A DNA stretch of 64,000 nt, taken from NCBI RefSeq assembly GCF_016864015.1, contig NZ_CP045067.1:779001-843000 (forward strand). The letters run 5' to 3'. The stretch is from Lacinutrix sp. WUR7. Lineage in GTDB: Bacteria; Bacteroidota; Bacteroidia; Flavobacteriales; Flavobacteriaceae. The position numbers were made by a program, and so were the translations under genes. Below are positions 26,556 to 33,168 of the stretch, in pieces (position 1 is the first letter of the stretch; each line of letters opens with the position of its first letter). Under the pieces are notes generated by a model that did not search any database, was not told the origin of the DNA, and saw only the letters and a program-made list of their open reading frames with translations.

Positions 26556-26915
26556 TTATTCTTTTTTATTGATTTCTTTTAAAACCGATTCTAGTTCATT
26601 TAAACTAATATCATTTTTTTTCATAAAAAACGAAACCATACTTTTAAAAGATCCTTGAAAATAATTATCCACTAGCTTATTAATAGATTGGTTACTATAC
26701 TCCTGTTGTTGTACTAAGGGAAAGTAAACATGTCCTTTTCCAATTTTCTCATAATCTACAAAGCCTTTGCTTTCTAAAATTCGTACAATAGTAGAAACCG
26801 TATTGTACGCTGGCTTAGGTTCTGGAAATACTTCTATAATAGCTTTTACATTGGCTTTTTCTAGTTGCCAAAGTACTTGCATAATATCCTCTTCTGCTTT
26901 GGTAAGTTGCTTCAT
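26556..26915 (-). CDS. BlaI/MecI/CopY-family repressor (system 2)
   Basis: A 119-residue winged-helix repressor: MKQLTKAEEDIMQVLWQLEKAN, recognition region YNTVSTIVRILESKGF, wing GKGHVYFPLV and a helical dimerisation tail. It is clearly paralogous to the BlaI at 6215-6580. The ATG at 26915 is the only one that fits the family. Its M56 partner starts two bases after its stop. Three operator-like dyads with ACTA/TAGT arms lie just upstream, pointing to autoregulation with a DNA word different from that of system 1. Confidence 0.93.
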   Translation of the reverse strand: MKQLTKAEEDIMQVLWQLEKANVKAIIEVFPEPKPAYNTVSTIVRILESKGFVDYEKIGKGHVYFPLVQQQEYSNQSINKLVDNYFQGSFKSMVSFFMKKNDISLNELESVLKEINKKE

Positions 26916-26922
26916 TTTTAGA

Positions 26923-26988
26923 ACTAAAATTTTAGTTTAATAAAGCAAATATAACTAAATAATTAGTTTAAACTAATTATTTAGTTAT
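26923..26988. promoter_or_regulatory. Promoter with three ACTA/TAGT operator dyads (BlaI system 2)
   Basis: Dyad 1 is ACTAAAATTTTAGT (26923-26936, perfect). Dyads 2 and 3 (26954-26967 and 26972-26985) have ACTA/TAGT arms and together form a perfect 38-bp palindrome (26951-26988). A minus-strand -7 box TATATTTG (26953-26946) abuts dyad 2, and the -33 region falls between dyads 2 and 3. Dyad 1 lies seven bases before the start codon. Confidence 0.72.
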
Positions 26989-27036
26989 AAAAAATGTAAC
27001 ATTCTTTAATTACCTTCGTCTTATAATAAAAATTGT

Positions 27037-27546
27037 ATGGATATATTTTTAACTCTTTTGGGTTTTCTTTTTATAGTTATCGGACTTATAGGTAGTTTTC
27101 TTCCCGTGCTTCCTGGTCCGCCAATGAGCTGGATAGGATTACTCCTTTTATACCTAACCAAAGCGGTACCTAATAACATGTGGTTTTTGATAATTACTTT
27201 AGTGGTAGCACTTATTGTTTTTGCTTTAGATTATATAATACCTGCACTTGGTACTAAAAAGTTTGGAGGTAGCAAAACGGGTATGATTGGAACCACAGTG
27301 GGTTTATTGATTTCTATATTCTTTCCAATATTTGGTTTTTTTGGTATTATTATATGGCCTTTTGTTGGCGCATTAGTAGGCGAGTTAATTAATAAAGCAG
27401 ATTCTAAAACTGCAATAAAAGCTGCATTTGGTTCCTTTTTAGGTTTTTTAACTGGGACTTTTTTAAAGTTTATTGTTGCGGTAGTTTACTTTGGATTTTT
27501 TATTATGACCTTTTGGGAATACAAAACTGTTATTTTTTCTTTTTAA
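27037..27546 (+). CDS. DUF456 membrane protein
   Basis: A 169-residue hydrophobic protein of the DUF456 family, function unknown. The N-terminus carries the family hallmark IGLIGSFLPVLPGPPMSWIG, and the middle has GTKKFGGSKTGMIGTTVG and the later GPFVGALVGELINKADSKTAIKAAFGSFLGF repeat-like glycine-rich segments. About five membrane helices are predicted. It is divergent from the BlaI operon of system 2; its own promoter region (TACCTTCG at 27011-27018) adjoins the large operator palindrome, so repressor binding there might affect it too, which is inference. Confidence 0.87.
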   Translation: MDIFLTLLGFLFIVIGLIGSFLPVLPGPPMSWIGLLLLYLTKAVPNNMWFLIITLVVALIVFALDYIIPALGTKKFGGSKTGMIGTTVGLLISIFFPIFGFFGIIIWPFVGALVGELINKADSKTAIKAAFGSFLGFLTGTFLKFIVAVVYFGFFIMTFWEYKTVIFSF

Positions 27547-27555
27547 AAAAAAGAA

Positions 27556-27662
27556 CATAGAAAAAGCCCTATAATTTCAAAGAAAATGAAATCACAAGGC
27601 TTAATTCATGCTATAATCAACATAATTTTATGTGAGGGGGACTAATTAATTATGCGTTGTTG
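27556..27662 (-). ncRNA. Candidate small RNA downstream of the response-regulator gene
   Basis: The sequence shows a minus-strand -7 box, TACCTTTG (27676-27669), placing a start near 27662. About 105 bases later comes a terminator-like hairpin (AAGCC, ATTTC / GAAAT, GGCTT, then five T at 27572-27564). No open frame longer than a few codons lies between. A C-rich stretch (CCCCCTC) lies in its middle. It could instead be only the tail and terminator of the response-regulator transcript. Confidence 0.4.
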
Positions 27663-27668
27663 ATGGTA

Positions 27669-27735
27669 CAAAGGTATACATAATCTACAGAACTCACTTA
27701 CGGAAAAACCGTAACAGGATTGCGGAAAAACCATA
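27669..27735 (-). promoter_or_regulatory. Promoter with tandem TTACGG-type dyads
   Basis: The dyad TTACGGaaaaaCCGTAA (27698-27714) is perfect, and a weaker copy TGCGGaaaaaCCATA (27721-27735) is centred 22 bases away, two helical turns. Their centres lie about 44 and 66 bases upstream of the start predicted from the TACCTTTG box (27676-27669), the usual place for activator sites. The adjacent NarL-type regulator is a natural candidate binder; that is inference. Confidence 0.45.
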
Positions 27736-27825
27736 CTATTCAAGGTTTTAGAGTGTTTGAAGATGTAAAAAAAAAGAAAAGAAATTGAAAAATTAACATT
27801 TAGAAAAAGGTATATCTTACAAATT

Positions 27826-28500
27826 TTAAAGAAAACCCTTTTTTCTTGCCTCATTTAGTAATGATTCATCTTGACTATCTGTTATACAAAAAAGCTCTTT
27901 TAAATTCTTTTTCCTCTTTTCTATGGAGCTTGTAGATACTCCTAAATGTTTCGTTAAACTTTTTGTTCTAATACCTTGAGATAATAAGTATAATATTTTT
28001 CTATCAATATCATCTATTTCAATTTCAGAATCTAAAGCCGTTTTAAGATATTTAGTAACCGTTGTGCTATAAAACGGAGGATTATTTATAACTGCTTGAA
28101 ATGCACTAGCTAGTTCTCTAGAAGTTAAATCACTTTTTATAACAAAGCCTTCTGGCTTAATTTCTTTAATAATATTATGTATTCTATATGGTTCATTAAA
28201 CATGGTTAGAATAATAATTTTAGCTTCAGGTAAAATAGTTCTAGCATATTTAGATAAGTCTTCTCCAGAGGTTATTTTTCCGTCTGATGAAGGAGGCAAA
28301 CTAATATCCATAAATAAAATATTATATGGATTTTCATTCTCAATAGACTTTTGCATTAATGCTATAGATTGATCACATGTATTTGCAATATCTATGTGTA
28401 ATTCTTGTGTTTCCTTTTTGGTTGCTAAAAGTGTATTTTGATAACCTTCTATAATCATAGGATGGTCATCTGTCATTAATATATTAATTATTTCTTGCAT
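27826..28500 (-). CDS. NarL/LuxR-type response regulator
   Basis: A 224-residue two-component regulator. The receiver domain has the acidic pair in ILMTDDHP (about residues 10-14), the phospho-acceptor Asp in ILFMDISLP (about 64) and the conserved Lys in FVIKSD. The C-terminal HTH (residues about 165-210: ILYLLSQGIRTKSLTKHLGVSTSSIEKRKKNL) is a LuxR-type variant. Its gene follows the TPR histidine kinase after 18 bases on the same strand, so they form a matched pair. Targets are unknown; tandem dyads lie just downstream. Confidence 0.9.
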   Translation of the reverse strand: MQEIINILMTDDHPMIIEGYQNTLLATKKETQELHIDIANTCDQSIALMQKSIENENPYNILFMDISLPPSSDGKITSGEDLSKYARTILPEAKIIILTMFNEPYRIHNIIKEIKPEGFVIKSDLTSRELASAFQAVINNPPFYSTTVTKYLKTALDSEIEIDDIDRKILYLLSQGIRTKSLTKHLGVSTSSIEKRKKNLKELFCITDSQDESLLNEARKKGFL

Positions 28501-28518
28501 TTGGTTAGGTCTTTTTTG

Positions 28519-30528
28519 CTAGATTGGAATAGTAATGGCAATGGTAGTGCCTTTATTTATTTGTGATTTAATTTTTAATACTCCTTTAATTTCTTTTACT
28601 CTGGAGGTTATGTTTTTAATACCAATTCCCTTTTTGGATTTGTTTACTTCAAAACCAGAACCATCGTCTGTAATTGTGATACAAATTACATTATTTTTTA
28701 TACTAAAGCTAATTTCCACCATGGAAGCATTAGCGTGTTTATAGATGTTTTGAAGCGATTCTTGTAATATTCTATAGATGTGTATTTTAGTTTTGTTGTT
28801 TACATTATCCCAGTGTATAGAGTCACTGCGGGTAAATTTATAGTCCAACCCATACGCTTTTGTTTGCGTTTCTAATAGCGCTTTAATAATATCTGCAAAA
28901 CCGGATCCGGAAACAAAATCGGTATTTAATTCATGAGATACTTTTCGTATTTCTTGTTCGATTGCTTGTAACTCATCGATGTAATTTTCTCTAGACCTAA
29001 TAGCTTCTGGTGTATTACTCATATTTAAGCTATCTAAACTAAGTCTAGTCCCAAAAAGTCTTCCTAAAATACCATCGTGCAGTTCTTCCGAAATTCTTCT
29101 TTTTTCGGTACTTCTTGCTTCATCAATTTTATCTTGTTGCGACAGCATGAGATTATAAATTTCTTCATTGGTTTCTTGTTGTTCCTGTACAAACCTTAAT
29201 TCTTTGTTTTTAGAACGCTGTGTAAAAATAATATACAGCAAAGCAAGCGTAACTAATAAACCAATAGAGATCCATAGGAAGAAAAATCTTTCCTTGGATA
29301 CTTGTTCTTTTTCCGCTTTTATTTGATCGGTTTCATAATCGATTCTAGCAAATTTATTTCGAATAGAACGCTCTGCTTTTTGCAAGCTATCGCTTAATGT
29401 TATATAGGCATTCAAACTCGTTTTCGCTTTATCTCCTGTTTCTAGTTTCGATTTTAGTAGAAGCGCTTCTAAAATCGTTTCATTTGCCACTAACTCTTTA
29501 CTAATTTGATATGCATTATCTGCATAATATCTAGCACTATCTATATTATTTGTTTCTAGATAGAATTCGGATACATCCATACTTATAGATAAAAGACCAA
29601 CATCATCGTTTTCTTTTTTACTAATAGCATAAGCCTCATTAAATAACCTTTTAACTTCACTATTACTGGCAGTTTTATTAATAAATTTTGCATTAGCCAA
29701 TCCGGATAGAATCATGGAATAAGAGGTTGGATCATACGCATAAACAGATTCATCTGTATATAGCTTTTGATACAGTCTTTCTGCTGTTATATAATCTTTT
29801 TTTCGTCTGTATAAAGCAGCTATATTGATATTAGAAAACAATCTTTTCTCATAAGAATCCTCCATCCTATCACAAATAGCAAGTGTCTTATTATAATATT
29901 CTAAGGCTTTGTCGTATTGTTCTAATTCGGCAGAAACTATAGCTATTAAATTATTTGCATACCATAAAGTTTCCAGGTTATAATCATACTCTGGCAACTG
30001 TTCTATTAAAGCAATAGATTTAATAGCATTGTTTTCACAACCTATATAATCTCTTTCGGTTTCTTGAATATCTGCCATGTTGGCTAATACTTCTCCTTGA
30101 TTTCTTATATCTTGTAAGGATTCAAATAGCTTAACTGCTTTAAAATAATAGTAATAAGCACTATCATGTTTTTCATTGATATGATGATACAAACCAAGAA
30201 TATTGTTTGCATTTGCAAGCGCTGAAGAATCTTGTATTCTTGTTGCTAATTTTCGATTTTCATGATTAATTTTAAATAACGAATCATAATCTCCATGAAT
30301 TAGAAATAGGTAAGAGAGTACTCTTTTACTTGTTAATACTGTAGAATCTTGCTTTGTATCTAAGGAATTCTCAATAGCTTTTCTAGCATATTCAAAACGC
30401 ATAGCTATTTCAATCTCATTATTATTAGCAAGATTTCGAAGTATAACAATACTATCTAATTCTTTATTTTGAGAAAATAAATTAGACGCAATTAGAACCG
30501 TAATGATAAAAAGAAAAAATTTATTCAA
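28519..30528 (-). CDS. TPR-containing sensor histidine kinase
   Basis: A 669-residue membrane kinase. A signal peptide (ITVLIASNLFSQ) is followed by a periplasmic tetratricopeptide region (about 60-360; ALANANNILGLYHHINEKHD and similar repeats), one membrane helix (about 402-424), a short coiled coil, a HisKA_3 dimerisation domain with phospho-acceptor His in ISEELHDGILGRLFG, and a HATPase_c domain with N-box LQESLQNIYKHANAS and G-boxes TDDGSGF and GIGIKNI. This is the NarX/DesK-like class that pairs with LuxR-type regulators such as its downstream neighbour. The signal is unknown. Confidence 0.92.
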   Translation of the reverse strand: MNKFFLFIITVLIASNLFSQNKELDSIVILRNLANNNEIEIAMRFEYARKAIENSLDTKQDSTVLTSKRVLSYLFLIHGDYDSLFKINHENRKLATRIQDSSALANANNILGLYHHINEKHDSAYYYYFKAVKLFESLQDIRNQGEVLANMADIQETERDYIGCENNAIKSIALIEQLPEYDYNLETLWYANNLIAIVSAELEQYDKALEYYNKTLAICDRMEDSYEKRLFSNINIAALYRRKKDYITAERLYQKLYTDESVYAYDPTSYSMILSGLANAKFINKTASNSEVKRLFNEAYAISKKENDDVGLLSISMDVSEFYLETNNIDSARYYADNAYQISKELVANETILEALLLKSKLETGDKAKTSLNAYITLSDSLQKAERSIRNKFARIDYETDQIKAEKEQVSKERFFFLWISIGLLVTLALLYIIFTQRSKNKELRFVQEQQETNEEIYNLMLSQQDKIDEARSTEKRRISEELHDGILGRLFGTRLSLDSLNMSNTPEAIRSRENYIDELQAIEQEIRKVSHELNTDFVSGSGFADIIKALLETQTKAYGLDYKFTRSDSIHWDNVNNKTKIHIYRILQESLQNIYKHANASMVEISFSIKNNVICITITDDGSGFEVNKSKKGIGIKNITSRVKEIKGVLKIKSQINKGTTIAITIPI

Positions 30529-30604
30529 TGATTTATTTATGTGTTAAATCAAATTTATACTTTTTTAATTTAACAACATTCAAAATAAATAATTAGCTAA
30601 ATAA

Positions 30605-30643
30605 AAAAGGTACCTCTATATCTTTTGAAATACCTTTTTTCTA
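30605..30643. terminator. Hairpin terminator after the 55-residue peptide gene
   Basis: AAAAAAGGTA pairs with TACCTTTTTT around a 19-base spacer. On the minus strand it lies 16 bases after the small peptide gene and ahead of the kinase gene, so it separates those two units. Confidence 0.7.
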
Positions 30644-30658
30644 TATAAGTGGTATATT

Positions 30659-30826
30659 TTAACTTTGTTGTGGAATTTTAATTCCTTTTTTTTCTTTTTT
30701 AAGAGTAACTTTTACAATAGCATCACTATTTTTATCTTTTTCGTGAGATGGTTTGTCTTGTGGAGTTAAAGATGCGAAGATTGCACATACTACTACTGCT
30801 AATACTGTAATTTTTAGGGATTTCAT
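30659..30826 (-). CDS. Small exported peptide, 55 residues
   Basis: A short frame with clear coding character: a hydrophobic export segment (ITVLAVVVCAIFASLTPQ) followed by a highly charged Lys-rich tail (DKPSHEKDKNSD... KKEKKGIKIPQQS). The ATG at 30826 opens the signal segment; a longer upstream frame is not credible. It is followed by its own terminator. I do not recognise a named family. It sits directly upstream of the TPR kinase/NarL pair, so it might be a signal peptide or regulated output of that system, which is speculation. Confidence 0.6.
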   Translation of the reverse strand: MKSLKITVLAVVVCAIFASLTPQDKPSHEKDKNSDAIVKVTLKKEKKGIKIPQQS

Positions 30827-30943
30827 TTTATTTAATTTTATAGTTAATAATCTTTTATATATAATGTATACAAGGCATCTACTTAAGCAGATATCTTTAT
30901 ACAAGAGAATTAGAAAACTTACTGTAAAAGACAAAGTAGACAC

Positions 30944-31181
30944 CTAGTCTATTTTGAATTTATTGAGGGAATAAATAAAATGGATTAAAAAACCTTAATA
31001 ATTAGAAATCAATTCTTTAGAAAACTTAATTAAGGAAGGCAAATATATAGTAATCCAAAATTAAGAAAATAAAAAACACGATAAAATACTTATTTTATCG
31101 CTCAAAGGTATAGTTTTAATATTTAATGTGCAAAAAAAAGGGCAGAAAACAAAAAAGCATCCCAATCTCACAAGTGAAAAA
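30944..31181. other. Non-coding stretch between small peptide gene and tRNA-Asp
   Basis: No credible gene is visible. It holds two minus-strand -7-like boxes, TACCTTTG (31110-31103) and TATATTTG (31047-31040); the second could start the small peptide transcript with a long leader. A perfect hairpin GATAAAATActTATTTTATC lies at 31080-31099 and is followed on the minus strand by a T-rich run. Confidence 0.45.
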
Positions 31182-31239
31182 GGAAAGCTTTCCATCGGTT
31201 TAACTACTTAAACCATTGATAGACTTTTACATCTATCAA
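31182..31239 (-). other. Three tandem hairpins
   Basis: TTGATAGA/TCTATCAA (31216-31239), GGTTTAA/TTAAACC (31197-31214) and the palindrome GGAAAGCTTTCC (31182-31193), the last followed on the minus strand by TTTTTC. They lie between the tRNA-Asp terminator and the small peptide gene. They could be a structured RNA or a second terminator. Confidence 0.4.
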
Positions 31240-31263
31240 ACAACACAACTAAATCTTATTGCC

Positions 31264-31291
31264 AAAAAAAGCTTCTCCGAGGAGAAGCTTT
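31264..31291 (-). terminator. Terminator of tRNA-Asp
   Basis: On the minus strand AAAGCTTCTC pairs with GAGAAGCTTT, followed by seven T, eleven bases after the tRNA. It is similar in sequence to the tRNA-Leu terminator at 2024-2056. Confidence 0.85.
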
Positions 31292-31302
31292 AGCAATTTT
31301 CG

Positions 31303-31376
31303 CGGTCTGGACGGGACTCGAACCCGCGACCCCCTGCGTGACAGGCAGGTATTCTAACCAACTGAACTACCAGACC
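31303..31376 (-). tRNA. tRNA-Asp (anticodon GUC)
   Basis: A 74-nt minus-strand tRNA: acceptor GGTCTGG/CCAGACC, D-arm with AGTTGGTTAGAA, anticodon arm CCTGC-CTGTCAC-GCAGG (anticodon GTC), T-arm GCGGGTTCGAGTCCCGT, discriminator G. No CCA is encoded. Confidence 0.96.
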
Positions 31377-31394
31377 GTTGCGTTATTGCGAGTG

Positions 31395-31425
31395 CAAATA
31401 TACATAGCATATTTAGTTTTACAAA
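31395..31425 (-). promoter_or_regulatory. Consensus Bacteroidota promoter for tRNA-Asp
   Basis: On the minus strand TTTG (31425-31422), a 19-base spacer and TATATTTG (31402-31395) match TTTG-N19-TAnnTTTG exactly. The -7 box is 18 bases before the tRNA. Confidence 0.8.
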
Positions 31426-31457
31426 CATTTTTTTGAGTTTTTTTAAAAAAAAATTCA

Positions 31458-32387
31458 TCAAACAAAATTCCTACGCTCTACCATGTAGGTAGTCAGGATA
31501 TTATCAAAATTTTTATTTATGTCTGCTTCCACATATTTTATTCTGTATTGGCCACATTTTAATCTTAGAGCATCAAAATATTGCGAAACCGCCTTTTCAT
31601 AATTCTCTTTTACGCTATCTGCGTATAGATTTATGTGCTCTCCAGTTTCTACATCTATAAAACGCTTTGGCTTATTATCAAAATCAAAGCTTAGCTCCTT
31701 ACTTTTATCAAATACATGAAATAGTACCACTTCGTGCTTATTGTGCTTTAAATGACGTAATGCTTCAAATAATCGTACTTCATCTTCACTCGTTTGAAAC
31801 ATGTCTGTAAAGAGGAATATTAAAGACCTTCTGTGGATCTTTTCGGCAATTAGATGTAAATAGGTGTAGGTTTCAGTTTTCTTGTTTAGCGTTTTGGTAA
31901 TTACCGCGTCACTTAATTGTTTCAGTAACATTTGGTGGTGACGCTCGCTTCCTTTTTCTGGTGCGTAAAAATCATAGGCATCACTATAAATACTTAAACC
32001 TACGGCATCGCGTTGTTTTTTTAACATGTGCATTAAGGATGCAGATGCTAATGCCGAAAAAGCCGTTTTATTTAAATGATCTATAGAAAAATTTTGCATT
32101 TCGGGATAATGCATTGAGCTACTATTATCTAAAATAATATGACAACGCAAATTGGTTTCGTCATCATAGCGTTTGGTGTATAGTTTATCTGTTTTAGCAA
32201 ATAACTTCCAGTCTATATGTCTGGTGCTTTCCCCCTGATTATAGATTTTATGTTCGGCAAATTCTGCTGAAAATCCATGAAACGGACTTTTATGCATACC
32301 AGATATAAACCCTTCTACCACTTGCTTGGCAAGAAGTTCGAGGTTTTTAAATCCGCCAGCCTTATTTAGTTCGTCTCTTAAATTCAT
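31458..32387 (-). CDS. DUF58 (vWA-like) protein
   Basis: A 309-residue DUF58 protein. The conserved segment GESTRHIDWKLFAKTDKLYTKRYDDE (about residues 52-77) and the vWA-fold region with the metal-site-like HIILDNSSSMHY (D-x-S-x-S) are clear. The closing RRSLIFLFTDMF and EVVLFHVFD strands follow. DUF58 proteins are normally encoded beside MoxR-type AAA ATPases and membrane vWA proteins in aerotolerance-like (Bat) operons; here none is visible, so the gene appears detached or its partners lie elsewhere. Stand-alone position after tRNA-Asp on the same strand. Confidence 0.88.
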   Translation of the reverse strand: MNLRDELNKAGGFKNLELLAKQVVEGFISGMHKSPFHGFSAEFAEHKIYNQGESTRHIDWKLFAKTDKLYTKRYDDETNLRCHIILDNSSSMHYPEMQNFSIDHLNKTAFSALASASLMHMLKKQRDAVGLSIYSDAYDFYAPEKGSERHHQMLLKQLSDAVITKTLNKKTETYTYLHLIAEKIHRRSLIFLFTDMFQTSEDEVRLFEALRHLKHNKHEVVLFHVFDKSKELSFDFDNKPKRFIDVETGEHINLYADSVKENYEKAVSQYFDALRLKCGQYRIKYVEADINKNFDNILTTYMVERRNFV

Positions 32388-32459
32388 AAGTATATATTAA
32401 TGCTTCTTCTTTTAAAACAAGAAGTGGCTTTGTACTAAAAAGGACAAAACCAAATGGAT

Positions 32460-32561
32460 GCGTTATGGATTGAAACGGCATCCTTTTTTGCCATTAAAGC
32501 AAAAAAGATACAGTGTAAAGCCCGGTTTTATTTTGTTTTTTTTTCAAAATAAAAAACGCTC
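32460..32561 (-). repeat. Dispersed structured element, copy C (compact)
   Basis: Read on the minus strand: GCGTT opens and AACGC closes. In between are a hairpin (TTTTATTTTG / CAAAATAAAA), the box CGGGCTTTACACTGTATC, the inner stem TCTTTTTTGC/GCAAAAAAGGA with a TTTAATG loop, and GATGCCGTTTCAATCC. At 102 bp it is the cleanest full copy. It lies downstream of trxA on the trxA strand, after that gene's terminator. Confidence 0.75.
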
Positions 32562-32582
32562 AAATTACAATAGCTCTAAACT

Positions 32583-32614
32583 AAAAAAGGTTTGCCATAA
32601 CAGCAAACCTTTTA
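32583..32614. terminator. Terminator of trxA
   Basis: AAAAAAGGTTTGC pairs with GCAAACCTTTT around a short loop. It lies 22 bases after the trxA stop on the minus strand, with T-rich flanks on that strand. Confidence 0.85.
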
Positions 32615-32635
32615 TCTTTTCTTTTACTTTTAATA

Positions 32636-32953
32636 CTATAAAAGCGCGTCTATTCCATCTGTATATGTCTTTTTCGGTGAAACACCTACTTGACGACCTA
32701 CAACTTCTCCGTTTTGAAAAATTAATACCGTTGGTATGTTACGCACACCATATTTAGCTGCAAATTCTTGGTTTGCATCTACGTCTAATTTCCCTACAAC
32801 CGCTTTACCGTCGTATTCTGTGCTAATTTCGTCAATGATTGGTCCAACCATTCTACATGGTCCACACCAAGCTGCCCAAAAGTCTACCACTACTGGCTTG
32901 TCGCTTTTTAATACTGTTTCTTCAAAGTTTGCATCTGTGATTTCTAATGCCAT
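32636..32953 (-). CDS. trxA: Thioredoxin
   Basis: A 105-residue classical thioredoxin with active site WCGPC (about residues 30-34), the cis-Pro segment NIPTVLIF, the buried Asp in VVDFWAAWCGPC and the end GVSPKKTYTDGIDALL. It is a general cytoplasmic disulfide reductase that passes electrons from thioredoxin reductase to targets such as ribonucleotide reductase. It is transcribed alone, with its own terminator 22 bases downstream and structured repeats on both sides (copies C and D). Confidence 0.97.
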   Translation of the reverse strand: MALEITDANFEETVLKSDKPVVVDFWAAWCGPCRMVGPIIDEISTEYDGKAVVGKLDVDANQEFAAKYGVRNIPTVLIFQNGEVVGRQVGVSPKKTYTDGIDALL

Positions 32954-33086
32954 AATTTTATGTTTTAATTGAATTTTACTTCTTGTTTATATGCAATATT
33001 AGTCAAAAAATATACCAAAGCTTACAAACTGCCTATTTGTTCTGCTTATTGATGTATTGTTTTCGTCTATTGTTTTTTTTTATTTT

Positions 33087-33164
33087 GGCGCATAAACCAG
33101 GCTTTCCGCTGTATCTTTTTTACTTTTAATAGCAAAAAAGGATGCCGCATCAATCCTTTGCGCG
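33087..33164 (+). repeat. Dispersed structured element, copy D (minimal)
   Basis: GGCGCA opens and TGCGC closes, a stem different from the other copies but still self-complementary. It has the boxes CAGGCTTTCCGCTGTATC and AAAAAAGGATGCCGCATCAATCC but no first hairpin. At 78 bp it is the shortest copy. It lies five bases from the dnaE stop, on the opposite strand to that gene. Confidence 0.75.
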
Positions 33165-33168
33165 AGTT

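Noticed and set aside
26556-26915. Acquired beta-lactam resistance operon
   Set aside because: BlaI/M56 pairs are normal core genes in Bacteroidota, and no beta-lactamase or PBP2a-like gene is adjacent.
27642-27854. 70-residue frame overlapping the end of the response regulator gene
   Set aside because: Composition is unlike a protein, it overlaps a real gene, and the region is better explained by dyads, a promoter box and a hairpin.
32458-32757. 99-residue plus-strand frame
   Set aside because: It runs through structured repeat copy C, the trxA terminator and the antisense of trxA.
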